A stretch of 64,000 bases of DNA from Chamaesiphon sp031376885 (GCA_031376885.1 JANMEL010000135.1:1-64000), one strand, 5' to 3'; numbered from the stretch's first letter, positions 6,570 through 15,408 are shown. The notes: generated by a model from the letters alone, not told the origin. Numbers and translations are program-made.

Positions 6570-9554
6570 TTATTCTATAGCAGAGGGAGAAGGATGAGGG
6601 TTGATAATTCGATCGAATAGTGGATCGGTACGATCGACTATCTCGCCATTGAATGACTTGACGATCGTCTCTGTTGCGCTCTGTACTAAAGGATCTAGTA
6701 GCTCTTCTATTCCATTTAGGGCGATTGATGCAGCCCTGTCTAGATCCAATGAGTCAGGCGGCTCGGCAAAATCTAATGGTGGACTGAGTTCGATCGTCTC
6801 CGGTGTCAACAAGTCCTGTGAATATAATAACGGTTCTGGCTCGGTGACGATCGGCTGTACTGACTCTAATGGTACCTCAATAGCTGGTTTCAACTGGGGA
6901 ATCGGTTCATTTGGTACAGCCAGCTTGTTAGGTTTGGCTTCAATCGGTGCGATTGGCTCTGGTAGAGGGGGCGGCGGGGGTGTCGGAGTGGGTACAGGGG
7001 CTGATGGAGCGATCGTTGGAGGCGAAATTTGCCCAGCAACTTCCAATTTCACTAAGATAGATCTGCCCAGCACGGTGCTAAAAGCCTCTGATAATGCGGA
7101 AATTTTACCTTCGGCGACGTTTTTCATCGTCGGTTTAAAAAATATTATCACCGCTTGGCGTTCGGTTAGAGATTCTAATTGCCCAAAGCCTCCATATAAA
7201 CTCTTAGTTGACGGTTGCAGCTTCTCCAAGACCTTTCCCCAGATGGTAATGAGGTTTGTAGAGTCGATCGCGATCTCCGTCGGTTCTAGGCGATTTTCTG
7301 AGGGAGGCGGGGAGGGGGAGAGGGGGGGAGGAGGGGTTTGTAGAGGCGGGTTTATGCGATCGATGACGCTTGCACCAGAGATTCGTTCAAACCCGCCCTC
7401 CTCACCAGGAATGTGGGGGGCGGGGGAGACTGGGAGCTGAACAACTGTGGGCGATCGGCAAACTGAGAGTAAGCCGAAGAGGGTAATTTCCAACCATAGT
7501 CGCGGTTGGGTGCTATGTTTGAGTTGGGTTTCGCTGTCTTTGAGATGTTGTTGTCCCGCTAAAATCCAACTAATTTCCCATGTTTGGGCAATTTTACATA
7601 GCTCTACCCAAGTTTCATCAGTTAGGGCGACTAAATCCGATCGCTTGGGTGCAGTTTTGGCGATGAGCAAGTCTCGATAACAACCCGCCAGATTTTGGAG
7701 GATGGTAATCGGCTCCTTTCCACGTTCGAGAATTTGGGTAGTGCGAGTCAATAAACTTTCTGGGTCATTGACGGCGATCGATTGTAAAATCTCTAATAAA
7801 TCCTGTTCTGGTACCGAACCGATCGCCTCCCAAACTCGATCGGGTGTAATCTCACCATCAAACAAACTCAATCTGTCGAGCAAACTCTCTGCATCCCGCA
7901 AACCACCCTGGGCGATTTGAGAAATCGTCTTAATCGCCGCCGTCTGAATCTCAATCTGCTCAGTTTTGGCAATATACGTCAAATGTCCCACCATCGCATC
8001 CACCGGAATCCGCCGATAATCAAATCGCTGACAGCGCGAAATAATCGTCGGTAACACCCGTTGCGGATCCGTAGTCGCCAAAACGAACACTACATGAGGC
8101 GGTGGCTCCTCCAGAGTCTTTAACAGCGAATTAAACGCTGCTGTACTAAGCATATGACAGTTGTGGACTAATAATCCGTTAGCCACAAAGTTATGATTAT
8201 CCTCCACCTCAAGATCGTAGACGGCTTCACTTCCAGCGAGGTTCACAGATTCGACCGTTTCCAAACTTGTATGCCATTGATGGGATGGAATAAGATTGTA
8301 AGTCTTCCAACCACTGACGACTGGTACGAGCGTTGAATCCGATGTAGTAGTAAAGACAATTTTTCCCGCTGCTTTTGTATGATTTAACACTGGCCGGATA
8401 GCCAAGTTCTGTAAGCCAGTCAGCAATAAGTTGGTTTTCTGCGGCAGAATATCCTTCTGTATGCAAATTAACGCTGGGACTTCCTTCTGGGCTGAGGCTG
8501 AGAGAACCATCATCGAAATACCACCATGCCAGTCCTTCAACGGTGATTCGTCGTAACCACTCACCTGTAACTGTTTTTCCCGATCCTGTGGGTTTGACAA
8601 CTTCAAAAACTTCTGCCAATTGGGGGTGACAGGCGGTTTAGCAGGTGCATGATTCTTTACCATATCCTTGGTTGGCAACAATCCGTAGTTTAGGTCGGAG
8701 TTCTGACAACCGACTGGCTTTATATGACAACCATTCTTGTTGACCTTTGAGGTAAGAATGTTGTTGCCAATAGGATTGGATTCGATGAAGGGTGGCACCT
8801 GAGAGCAAGTAGGGGGGAATAGGTAATTTTGAACCACATCCGCAGGCACAGATTGGGCTGAGTGCTGCTGCTTGCGCTGGGATTGAGAGAGGGGGGAGAG
8901 AATTTTCATCCCTGGTTTCAGATCTTGAGCTGTTATCCATCCGCGATTTGTCCCGATTAAATGGTTGGGAGTACAGGTAATTTCTCTCTGGGTAGTTTTG
9001 ATAGTTAGAGTTTGCTTTTGCCCTCGATCTAGCCATCTCAGTACCTTTTTCCACTCCCACTTGCAACTATTATCGTTATAACTGAGCACCTTTTGACCGA
9101 GGAGCGATCGATCGTCAATCCGAATCCAACCATTACTGGTCAAAACTAGGCTATCACCAATCAAACACTCGTCAATGATATAAACCTTATACCGACACTG
9201 TACTGGAGCATATTGAGCGCGTTCGATCAGTTCGCGGATATTATCTACACCAGTATTACTCGCGGCATCGATTTCGATAATATCTAGAGCGGCACCGAGG
9301 GCGATCGATTGGCATACATCACAACTACCGCAAGGTTGCGCCGTAGGTACCTGACTCAGCATACAATTAAGAGACTTGGCTAAAATCCGCGCACTAGAAG
9401 TTTTACCAGTTCCCCGTGGCCCTGTAAATAGGTATGCAGGGGCGATCTTCTGGAGCTTGAGCGCGTTAGTTAGAGTAGTGGCGATCGCCTCTTGCCCGAC
9501 CAAATCGGCGAAAGTTTGCGGTCTATATTTATGATGTAGAGGTATATATGCCAT
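6570..9554 (-). CDS. dnaX: DNA polymerase III gamma/tau subunit, intein-containing precursor
   Basis: Clamp-loader ATPase of the replisome. From the chosen start (MAYIPLHHKYRPQTF) the precursor has 994 residues. The Walker A motif is GPRGTGKTSSA, zinc-binding cysteines follow (C...PCGSCDVC), and Walker B is IIDEC-HMLS. A 336-residue intein interrupts Walker B between E and C (8160-9167). The spliced protein would be 658 residues. The C-terminal third is proline-rich with SPSPPP and PTPTPPPPP runs, as in cyanobacterial tau forms, then an acidic tail. A 17-residue longer start at 9605 is less likely. The divergent gene at 9659 begins 104 bp away. The reading frame stays open through the intein only because two frameshifts inside it cancel. 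Confidence 0.95.
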   Translation of the reverse strand: MAYIPLHHKYRPQTFADLVGQEAIATTLTNALKLQKIAPAYLFTGPRGTGKTSSARILAKSLNCMLSQVPTAQPCGSCDVCQSIALGAALDIIEIDAASNTGVDNIRELIERAQYAPVQCRYKVYIIDECLIGDSLVLTSNGWIRIDDRSLLGQKVLSYNDNSCKWEWKKVLRWLDRGQKQTLTIKTTQREITCTPNHLIGTNRGWITAQDLKPGMKILSPLSQSQRKQQHSAQSVPADVVQNYLFPPTCSQVPPFIESNPIGNNILTSKVNKNGCHIKPVGCQNSDLNYGLLPTKDMVKNHAPAKPPVTPNWQKFLKLSNPQDREKQLQVSGYDESPLKDWHGGISMMVLSASAQKEVPALICIQKDILPQKTNLLLTGLQNLAIRPVLNHTKAAGKIVFTTTSDSTLVPVVSGWKTYNLIPSHQWHTSLETVESVNLAGSEAVYDLEVEDNHNFVANGLLVHNCHMLSTAAFNSLLKTLEEPPPHVVFVLATTDPQRVLPTIISRCQRFDYRRIPVDAMVGHLTYIAKTEQIEIQTAAIKTISQIAQGGLRDAESLLDRLSLFDGEITPDRVWEAIGSVPEQDLLEILQSIAVNDPESLLTRTTQILERGKEPITILQNLAGCYRDLLIAKTAPKRSDLVALTDETWVELCKIAQTWEISWILAGQQHLKDSETQLKHSTQPRLWLEITLFGLLSVCRSPTVVQLPVSPAPHIPGEEGGFERISGASVIDRINPPLQTPPPPLSPSPPPSENRLEPTEIAIDSTNLITIWGKVLEKLQPSTKSLYGGFGQLESLTERQAVIIFFKPTMKNVAEGKISALSEAFSTVLGRSILVKLEVAGQISPPTIAPSAPVPTPTPPPPPLPEPIAPIEAKPNKLAVPNEPIPQLKPAIEVPLESVQPIVTEPEPLLYSQDLLTPETIELSPPLDFAEPPDSLDLDRAASIALNGIEELLDPLVQSATETIVKSFNGEIVDRTDPLFDRIINPHPSPSAIE
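8160..9167 (-). other. DnaX intein
   Basis: A protein intron of 336 residues. It begins with Cys at 9165-9167 (CLIGDSLVLTSNGWIRIDD, block A). Block B follows (TCTPNHLIGTNRGW, with the TxxH motif). It ends with block F (VYDLEVEDNHNFVANG) and block G (LLVHN), with Cys as the first residue of the C-extein. All splicing motifs are in the DnaX frame, so splicing is probably intact. The insertion site in Walker B is the one I recall for other cyanobacterial DnaX inteins. The middle of the intein, about 200 codons, makes no sense in this frame; see the endonuclease remnant. Confidence 0.93.
8262..8890 (-). pseudogene. Out-of-frame LAGLIDADG homing endonuclease inside the intein
   Basis: In the frame offset by one base, the middle of the intein encodes recognisable endonuclease sequence: CACGCGSKLPIPPYLLSG, QQEWLSYKASRLSELRP, HPQLAEVFEVV, LAWWYFDDGSLSLS, YYYIGFNARTSRQWLED and IPSMAYKF. 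The WYFDDGS and IPSMAYKF motifs fit the LAGLIDADG_2 type found in inteins. The frame is lost at a run of six G (8891-8896; seven would keep it) and regained at CC 8261-8262, where one base is extra. An in-frame stop (TAA, complement of 8638-8640) also lies in the endonuclease frame. The first LAGLIDADG motif is not clear. The nuclease is therefore almost certainly dead. Confidence 0.85.
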
Positions 9555-9658
9555 CTGCGGGATAAATGAGGAAAGAGCAAGTAGGCTTGGTTGACTCAGC
9601 CTCACTCTTTAGAATACTTTAGATCTAATGTACCAAATCGCGATTGAGGAAGTAGCAA

Positions 9659-10600
9659 ATGTTTGAGAAAATCTGGCGATCGATCGTCAAGCTGTGGCGG
9701 AAATTATTTGGGCGACAGATCGGTAGCCAGCAGAAATTAGCCGCAATCGCGTCACTACCACCTCTGGATGATATCGATCGCGAGTATCTATTTATGCAGC
9801 TACTCGAAGGCGTAGCTCATGGCTGGCAACAACCACGAGCGATCGATTTTTTCCACAAAATCAGGCACCGAGTTCGCAAATCTGACTGGCTGGAATGGCT
9901 CGACAGGTTTGGGCGTAATTTGCTCGATTCCCCAGCACCCAATTATGAACTAGCTGGAAGAATGGTGCAATTAAGTCAGCTCGACTGCGGTGAGATTGGC
10001 GATTTGGCGGGGGAATATGGAAGTCGGCTCCTCCACTCCCAATCAGAAGAACTCGACATGGATCTACTGCCGATCGTCGAATTTGATTCTCCACTGAGCA
10101 ACTATATCGACGATGACGACAGGTTCGATCTAGAAGATCGGATGGATACAGGTTATAAAGATATGGGCACCGAGCAAAACTACCGTTCCTATGGAGAATT
10201 ACCACCAGACGATCTCATCGATTCCCCAGCCTACTTCAACTCGCCGCCAGTTGAAGAGCCTGTGATGGAAAGCAGAGAGATCACCATCGAAGAATTTGCC
10301 GACATGTTGGCCAAAGATCCGACCCTAGTCGCCGAATTAGCCGCTCAATTTGGGATTGAAACCACCGATCCCCAAACGATCGTCAATGCAGTCGTTGCTC
10401 AAATGCAAGCCCAACAAGCTCTCGAATCAAACTCCAGCGATCTGAGTACTCCCCCTCCACCCGCGCCAGAACAACCATCTCCGCCAACCACTCGAACTCG
10501 TCCATTGCCCCCACCACCTCCACCACCATCCCGAAGATTGGAAGATCGATTCAACCAAGATGATTCCTTGCCACCACAAACACCCGATCGCCGAAACTAA
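9659..10600 (+). CDS. Conserved hypothetical protein with proline-rich tail
   Basis: 313 residues. The N-terminal ~125 residues (MFEKIWRSIVKLWRKLFG, then an alpha-helical section with LEGVAHGWQQPRAIDFFHK) look like a folded helical domain with an amphipathic start. An acidic linker follows, then a helical block around EITIEEFADMLAKDPTLVAEL, and then a disordered TPPPPAPEQPSPP / LPPPPPPPSRR tail. There are no catalytic motifs and no transmembrane helix. It is divergent from dnaX. I recognise it only as a protein type seen in cyanobacteria; its function is unknown. Confidence 0.75.
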   Translation: MFEKIWRSIVKLWRKLFGRQIGSQQKLAAIASLPPLDDIDREYLFMQLLEGVAHGWQQPRAIDFFHKIRHRVRKSDWLEWLDRFGRNLLDSPAPNYELAGRMVQLSQLDCGEIGDLAGEYGSRLLHSQSEELDMDLLPIVEFDSPLSNYIDDDDRFDLEDRMDTGYKDMGTEQNYRSYGELPPDDLIDSPAYFNSPPVEEPVMESREITIEEFADMLAKDPTLVAELAAQFGIETTDPQTIVNAVVAQMQAQQALESNSSDLSTPPPPAPEQPSPPTTRTRPLPPPPPPPSRRLEDRFNQDDSLPPQTPDRRN

Positions 10601-10653
10601 TCCAAAATCCACAATCCACAATCCACAATCACTCGATCGAATTTAAAATTTCC

Positions 10654-11511
10654 ATGACCAGAATTGCTAATTTATACACAGACGGGGCTTGTTCGGGCAA
10701 TCCTGGGCCAGGTGGATGGGGTTTCGTTGCCTACTTCGAGGACGGTTCTTGTCATGAAATGGGCGGAAAAGATGGCGCGACGACAAATAATCGGATGGAG
10801 ATGCAAGCAGCCATTTCTGCTTTAGAATACTTCCTCGAAACCCAGCAAACCGATCTATGCATCCTTTATACCGATAGTGAATATCTGATCAAAGGCATCA
10901 CCCAATGGGTCAAAGGCTGGAAGAAAAAAGACTGGAAAACTGCCGCTGGCAAAGCAGTTCTTAATCAAGATTTGTGGGAAACACTTGACAAACTCGCTCA
11001 AAAAGTCCAATCTCAGACCAAAGCTATGCCGATCTCGTGGCAACACGTACGCGGTCATGCGGGCAATGTCGGCAATGAACGTTGTGATACGATCGCCCGT
11101 GGATTTTCTACTGGCAAACCCCCACAACTGCGCCAACGCCCCACAACAGCAGTATCTCCCACATCTACCATCGATCGATCCATCCCTATCCCCTCCGCCG
11201 TTGATGCTCCCACACCCATGTTAGAAGAACATCCTATCCACTCAGAAAGTACCGAACAGATCCCCCGCGAACTCCGCATCGCCCATCTTCACCACCTGAT
11301 CGATACCTTACGCATCACAGACGAGATCGCCAAAAGTGGCTATCTCATCGCTAGCTCCGAACTCGCCGATCTGATGGATGTCAACGCCAGTGCTGTCACG
11401 AGCAGGGGCGACAGATGGGCATGGCGCAATTGGATCGTTTCTAGGGTGCGTCGTGAAGGAAATCAGATTCTGTGGCAATTAGAAAGAGTTGACAGCGAAT
11501 CGAGCAATTAA
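10654..11511 (+). CDS. rnhA: Ribonuclease HI with C-terminal extension
   Basis: Cuts RNA in RNA-DNA hybrids. The catalytic carboxylates are visible: YTDGACSGNPGPGGWGF (D), TNNRMEMQA (E), YTDSEY (D) and HVRGHAGNVGNERCD (H and D). The RNase H domain ends near residue 150. A further ~130 residues follow: a Pro/Ser/Thr-rich linker, then a domain starting about ELRIAHLHHLIDTLRI and ending WQLERVD. The extension contains SSELADLMDVNASAVTSRGD, which resembles a small helix-turn-helix-like fold and could bind nucleic acid (inference). The gene starts 53 bp after the preceding gene. Confidence 0.93.
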   Translation: MTRIANLYTDGACSGNPGPGGWGFVAYFEDGSCHEMGGKDGATTNNRMEMQAAISALEYFLETQQTDLCILYTDSEYLIKGITQWVKGWKKKDWKTAAGKAVLNQDLWETLDKLAQKVQSQTKAMPISWQHVRGHAGNVGNERCDTIARGFSTGKPPQLRQRPTTAVSPTSTIDRSIPIPSAVDAPTPMLEEHPIHSESTEQIPRELRIAHLHHLIDTLRITDEIAKSGYLIASSELADLMDVNASAVTSRGDRWAWRNWIVSRVRREGNQILWQLERVDSESSN

Positions 11512-11516
11512 ATTAA

Positions 11517-11555
11517 TTGAGAATTGAGAATTGAGAATTGAGAATTGCGGATGCA
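11517..11555. repeat. Tandem GAGAATT repeat joined to GCGGATGCAT
   Basis: Four or more units of TTGAGAA lie right after rnhA, followed by TTGCGGATGCAT. This is the reverse complement of the end of the 64-bp repeat at 14061 (ATGCATCCGCAATTCTC...). It is a dispersed repeat of the same family in the opposite direction. A GCG-rich palindromic stretch (11556-11628) follows. Confidence 0.6.
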
Positions 11556-11636
11556 TACGCCCTTGGCGGGGCTTTGCCCTATACGCGGTAGGCGAGCGAA
11601 GGGAGACGTGTCGCTAGGCGGTTCCCTCCGCGCTGG

Positions 11637-11932
11637 GCTACCGTGTATACACAAATCTATTAGAGTTGCTGCGTAGTCTTTTTACCCCTCCCCTTTGCAC
11701 TCAGTGCTCAGATCCGTTGGTATTTCTTGTGCTAATAAAACCCGGATCTGGGGGTTCCGACCCCCAGACCCCCCGTCGGTTGGGGGAGTGTCCCCCCCCC
11801 GAACCCCCCCTCAAAGGGTTTAGTTTGAGACGGTGGAGTGGGCTTACGGCAGATTTGTTGGTGTGTGGGATGGGGATGTTGTTGAGAGAATCGCAAAATC
11901 CGTCTCAGGAAAACTTGTGTATACACGGTAGC
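11637..11932. mobile_element. MITE-like element, 18-bp inverted ends, 8-bp target duplication
   Basis: The left end 11637-11654 (GCTACCGTGTATACACAA) is the exact reverse complement of the right end 11915-11932. The element is 296 bp. It is flanked by the direct repeat CGCGCTGG at 11629-11636 and 11933-11940, which is what a target-site duplication would look like. The interior has no credible gene and is G/C-run rich (GGGGGTTCCGACCCCC). This fits a non-autonomous transposable element that landed in a pre-existing dispersed repeat. One base at the junction is ambiguous. A related left end occurs at 15215. Confidence 0.7.
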
Positions 11933-11994
11933 CGCGCTGGGCGGGGAATGTGGGTATGATGGGGATCTAGACCACACCTTCTATTCCCTAACCC

Positions 11995-13308
11995 CTATTC
12001 CCACTCAATATCCTCAACAAATTTAGGTACTGCGGCGGTTAATACTTCATTTCCAGTTGCAGTCACCAATACATCATCTTCGATGCGGACACCGATTCCT
12101 TTCCAACAGTCATCGATGGGGGGTTGCCCTTCAGCGGCTTGGATATCCGGCGAGATATAGATTCCAGGCTCCACCGTGATGACATTTCCTGGTTGAAACT
12201 GGTACCATGTTTCGGCACCATGCATATAAATACCTGCATCGTGGACATCCAAACCCAACCAGTGTCCAGTACCGTGCATATAGAAATTTTTGTACTTCCC
12301 TTCCTCGATCAGAGTTTCCACATTACCATCGAGGAGTTCGAGATTGACCAGACCCTCAGTGATAATCTGGACAGAGGTATGGTGAAAATCTTTCCAGGTA
12401 GTTCCAGGTTTAACTTGTTCGATCGAAGCCATCTGAGCGTCTAGCACTAGCTCATAGATGATTTTCTGTTCGCTGCTAAACTTCCCATTTACCGGAAACG
12501 TGCGGGTAACATCGGAGTTGTAATAACCACAAGCGCAACCAGCATCAATGAGTAATAAATCCCCATCCTTCAGTTCGCTATTATTCTCAATATAGTGCAG
12601 CACACAAGCATTAGCACCAGTTGCGACGATCGAAGGATATGCAGCTCCCATCGCGCCATTTTTGCGAAAAATATATTCGATTTCGGCTTCAATTTGAGAC
12701 TCATTAATCCCAGGTTTGGCAAATTTACGGGCGTGATTGTGAGCCAGAGCCGCGATATTCGCCGCTTGTCGCATCAAGTCCAATTCCGCAGTACTTTTTA
12801 CCATGCGAAGAGGGTGAAGCGTGAGAAATGGATCTTCGATCGCCACAGGCCCAGTTCCTCGTTTACCATAGGAACGCAGCAATTTTTGCCAATGGGTGAC
12901 GATTTTATTGTTGAGCCGCTCATCACGTCCCATATGATAATAAATCCTGTCTCCCTTCTCTAAATACTGGGAGAGCTTCTCGTCGAGTTCGCTAATTGGA
13001 TACGCCTCATCCGCGCCATACTTAGCTTTTGCATCATCCACACCCACACGATATCCCGTCCAAATTTCCTTCTCTCGTTCTTTGGGCTGCACGAATAAGA
13101 TAAACTTGTGTTCGGGATGATGAGGGGCGATCACCGCCACAGCATTCGGCTCGTTAAAACCAGTCAGGTAATAGAAGTCACTCTCTTGACGATAGGTATA
13201 TTCCACATCATTGTGCATCACAGCCATCGGCGCGCTCCCAAAAATCGCGGTGCCATTACCGATTTTTGCCATTAACTGTTCCCGACGCTGGCGGTATTCT
13301 GCTTCCAT
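11995..13308 (-). CDS. pepP: Xaa-Pro aminopeptidase (aminopeptidase P)
   Basis: A 437-residue M24-family metallopeptidase that removes an N-terminal residue before proline. The N-terminal domain begins MEAEYRQRREQLMAKIG. The dinuclear metal site is visible as LLIDAGCACGYYNSDVTRTF (two Asp), HGTGHWLGLDVHD (His), TVEPGIYI (Glu) and GVRIEDDVLV (Glu). The length and domain order are normal. It stands alone between a repeat-rich gap (11512-11994, mostly the MITE-like element) and the divergently read carbonic-anhydrase-like gene. Confidence 0.95.
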   Translation of the reverse strand: MEAEYRQRREQLMAKIGNGTAIFGSAPMAVMHNDVEYTYRQESDFYYLTGFNEPNAVAVIAPHHPEHKFILFVQPKEREKEIWTGYRVGVDDAKAKYGADEAYPISELDEKLSQYLEKGDRIYYHMGRDERLNNKIVTHWQKLLRSYGKRGTGPVAIEDPFLTLHPLRMVKSTAELDLMRQAANIAALAHNHARKFAKPGINESQIEAEIEYIFRKNGAMGAAYPSIVATGANACVLHYIENNSELKDGDLLLIDAGCACGYYNSDVTRTFPVNGKFSSEQKIIYELVLDAQMASIEQVKPGTTWKDFHHTSVQIITEGLVNLELLDGNVETLIEEGKYKNFYMHGTGHWLGLDVHDAGIYMHGAETWYQFQPGNVITVEPGIYISPDIQAAEGQPPIDDCWKGIGVRIEDDVLVTATGNEVLTAAVPKFVEDIEWE

Positions 13309-13458
13309 GAACTTTGCGAACCTATGCTGACTATACTCTCATCTTAACAGGGGTCAGGGGTTAGGGGTCAGCGACTCGATCTAATCCTTCGACGCTGCTA
13401 AATTAGCTCGATCTTTCAGATGTCAACGTTCATTCCACTAACTAACTGTCAAGTCATC

Positions 13459-13989
13459 ATGAACATAGATTTACCCACCTTCTGGGCACCTGTAGATGTT
13501 TCTCAGGCTGCTTTTATCGCACCGAATGCGGTCATCATCGGACAAGTTTCGATCGCACAGGGCGCGAGTGTCTGGTATGGTGCAGTAGTGCGGGGCGATG
13601 TCGAATCGATCGAGATTGGTGTTTGTACTAATATTCAGGATGGCGCAATTATTCATGGCGATCCTGGTAAACCGACTATTCTAGAAGCTAATGTGACTGT
13701 CGGACATCGAGCGGTGATTCACTCGGCATATATTGAGGCGGGATGTCTGATTGGGATTGGCGCGATCGTCTTGGATGGCGTTCGGATCGGCAGTGGTAGT
13801 ATTATTGGTGCGGGTAGTGTTGTCACCAAAGATGTCCCACCTCACTCTCTGATGGTAGGAGTACCTGCAAAATGTCTGCGGGAGCTTAATTCGATCGAAA
13901 TTCAGGACTTAATTCACCACGCTCGAAAGTATGAGCAATTGGCTTTGGTACACAGTGGTAAAGGTCAAGATTTGGGCTTTGGCAAATAG
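13459..13989 (+). CDS. Gamma-carbonic-anhydrase-like hexapeptide-repeat protein
   Basis: A left-handed beta-helix protein with repeated hexapeptides from about residue 20. The metal-type histidines of gamma-class enzymes are at IQDGAIIHGD and TVGHRAVIHSA. The C-terminal helix is LIHHARKYEQLALVH. From the ATG at 13459 (MNIDLPTFWAPVD) it has 176 residues, the length of the YrdA/PaaY-like group and not of CcmM. A frame start at 13420 is possible but unlikely. It may be a carbonic anhydrase or an inactive relative. No acyltransferase partner is nearby. Confidence 0.82.
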   Translation: MNIDLPTFWAPVDVSQAAFIAPNAVIIGQVSIAQGASVWYGAVVRGDVESIEIGVCTNIQDGAIIHGDPGKPTILEANVTVGHRAVIHSAYIEAGCLIGIGAIVLDGVRIGSGSIIGAGSVVTKDVPPHSLMVGVPAKCLRELNSIEIQDLIHHARKYEQLALVHSGKGQDLGFGK

Positions 13990-14060
13990 CAGGTGAGGCG
14001 TGAGGGGTCAGGGATCTGGTTTTTAAAAATTAAGCTGGCTCTCATCCCCACACCATACAA

Positions 14061-14124
14061 CCCAATTCTCTGCTTGGTGCATTTTTACCGACGGGGAACC
14101 CGTGCGGTAAATGCATCCGCAATT
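14061..14124 (+). repeat. 64-bp dispersed hairpin repeat, copy 1
   Basis: From CCCAATTCTCTGC to GCATCCGCAATT this stretch is identical to 27569-27632. It contains an imperfect hairpin (GCATTTTTACCG-ACGGG / CCCGT-GCGGTAAATGC). Tandem CAATTCT units follow. It lies just after the gamma-CA-like gene and before the convergent moaA. Confidence 0.85.
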
Positions 14125-14148
14125 CTCAATTCTCAATTCTCAACTAGT

Positions 14149-15138
14149 TCACCCGCCGATTTGAGACATGGTGCGATCGTAGATACCTGTGGCACTTCCA
14201 GACTCTCGCCCTTGATAATTGATGTCTGGTTTGAGATCGATTAATGCTTGAACTTGCGATCGCAACTCTGCGGTAGATACACCATTTCTTAACGCAGTTT
14301 TGAGATCCAATTGTCCAGTTTCATTGAGTAGACAGGGCCGCAACCAACCATCGGCTGATAGTCTCATTCTATTACACCGATCGCAAAAACATTCAGACAT
14401 CTGGCTAATGAAGCCCAGAGTGCCCTTAGCGTCAGGAATGGTAAATACATCAGCGGGGCCATTTCCCAGTACTTGAGCCTCGGTTAAACCCCATTTGGTG
14501 CGAATCTGTTGACGAATAGATTCAGAAGAAATCCAACCTCGATCGCCGAATAGTTGATGATTACCAATTGGCATAAACTCGATAAACCGAACATGCCATT
14601 GGCGATCGATCGTCAGGGCAGCTAAATCTAGTACCTCAGCGTCATTCACTCCAGGGATCACCACAACATTTAGTTTGAGCGGTTCAAATCCGGCTGCTTG
14701 AGAGGCAAGGATGCCCTCCCACACCTGTTCCCACCGCGATCGACCAGGAGTACCGATCAGGCGATCGAAGGTGGCTGGAATCAACGAATCGAGGCTAATA
14801 TTAATCCGGCGCAATCCAGCCGCGTACAAATCCTGAGCCATTCCTCCTAGAAGAAAGGCATTAGTGGTGAGTGATAAATCTTGAGTCTGTGGTAGATTGG
14901 CGATCGATCGAACGATATCGACAACGCCCTTGCGTAACAATGGTTCCCCACCAGTCAACCGAAAACAGCTAAAACCAACTGGAATAAATACTTCACCCAC
15001 GAGGGTCAACAACTCATCATTCGTCAATAGCTGCTCTCGCTCGAGATACTCTAGCTCCACACCTTCGGGCATACAGTACTGACACCGAAAGTTGCACCGA
15101 TCGATAAGGCTAATCCGAAGATAATTGACCTGATTCAT
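14149..15138 (-). CDS. moaA: GTP 3',8-cyclase (molybdenum cofactor biosynthesis protein A)
   Basis: Radical SAM enzyme of the first step of molybdopterin synthesis. The N-terminal cluster motif is CNFRCQYC. SAM-binding LTGGEPLL follows. The C-terminal cluster is CFCDRCNRMRLSADGWLRPCL (first and last Cys groups visible as CFCDRC and RPCL). The protein ends in GG, the conserved C-terminal pair needed for activity in the family. I chose the ATG giving MNQVNYLRISLIDRC; starts at 15147 and 15168 are also possible. The molybdoenzyme-like gene at 58875 is a possible consumer of the cofactor. Confidence 0.95.
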   Translation of the reverse strand: MNQVNYLRISLIDRCNFRCQYCMPEGVELEYLEREQLLTNDELLTLVGEVFIPVGFSCFRLTGGEPLLRKGVVDIVRSIANLPQTQDLSLTTNAFLLGGMAQDLYAAGLRRINISLDSLIPATFDRLIGTPGRSRWEQVWEGILASQAAGFEPLKLNVVVIPGVNDAEVLDLAALTIDRQWHVRFIEFMPIGNHQLFGDRGWISSESIRQQIRTKWGLTEAQVLGNGPADVFTIPDAKGTLGFISQMSECFCDRCNRMRLSADGWLRPCLLNETGQLDLKTALRNGVSTAELRSQVQALIDLKPDINYQGRESGSATGIYDRTMSQIGG

Positions 15139-15214
15139 ACCCCCCATTGTTACAGATCTAGACCCCATTTACCAGCCAGCTTCACAAAAAACATGGGTAT
15201 CCCCACCGTCTAGT

Positions 15215-15293
15215 GCTACCGTGTATACGCAAGTTGGCTAGACTTCTGCTAAGGCAGACGCTACGCGAACGTTTTAGGTTGATTTACCCCTCC
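15215..15293. repeat. Short relative of the MITE-like element
   Basis: It begins GCTACCGTGTATACGCAA, matching the 18-bp end of the 11637 element at 17 positions, and shares TTTACCCCTCCCC further in. It lacks a matching right inverted end. The direct repeat CCGTCTAGTG flanks it (15206-15215 and 15294-15303). Inside, 15241-15271 is a member of the 31-bp hairpin family (CTGC/GCAG stem, then CGCtacGCG). Confidence 0.5.
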
Positions 15294-15311
15294 CCGTCTA
15301 GTGAGGGTACT

Positions 15312-15408
15312 TAGCGATCCTAATGATTTTCCTGATTTTTTAACCGCAAAGGCGCAGAGGGCGCAGAGATTAGGAAGTCGAGATCTAGATTTTAATTTAG
15401 GATCGCTA
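15312..15408. repeat. 97-bp stretch with 12-bp inverted ends
   Basis: TAGCGATCCTAA at the left is the exact reverse complement of TTAGGATCGCTA at 15397-15408. The interior has the GCGCAGAGGGCGCAGAG motif common in cyanobacterial intergenic DNA. It may be a miniature element; no target duplication is clear. Confidence 0.4.

Noticed and set aside
6601..7440. Long open frame of 279 residues on the plus strand opposite dnaX
   Set aside because: It mirrors the proline-rich, low-complexity tail of DnaX and has no ribosome site or family resemblance.
8638..9066. Open frame of 142 residues as a separate gene
   Set aside because: Its first half is the wrong-frame reading of the intein splicing domain; the second half is the endonuclease remnant. 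It is not an independent gene.
11666..11959. Open frame of 97 residues inside the MITE-like element
   Set aside because: It is driven by G/C runs and runs over the element's end; no start signal or conserved motif.
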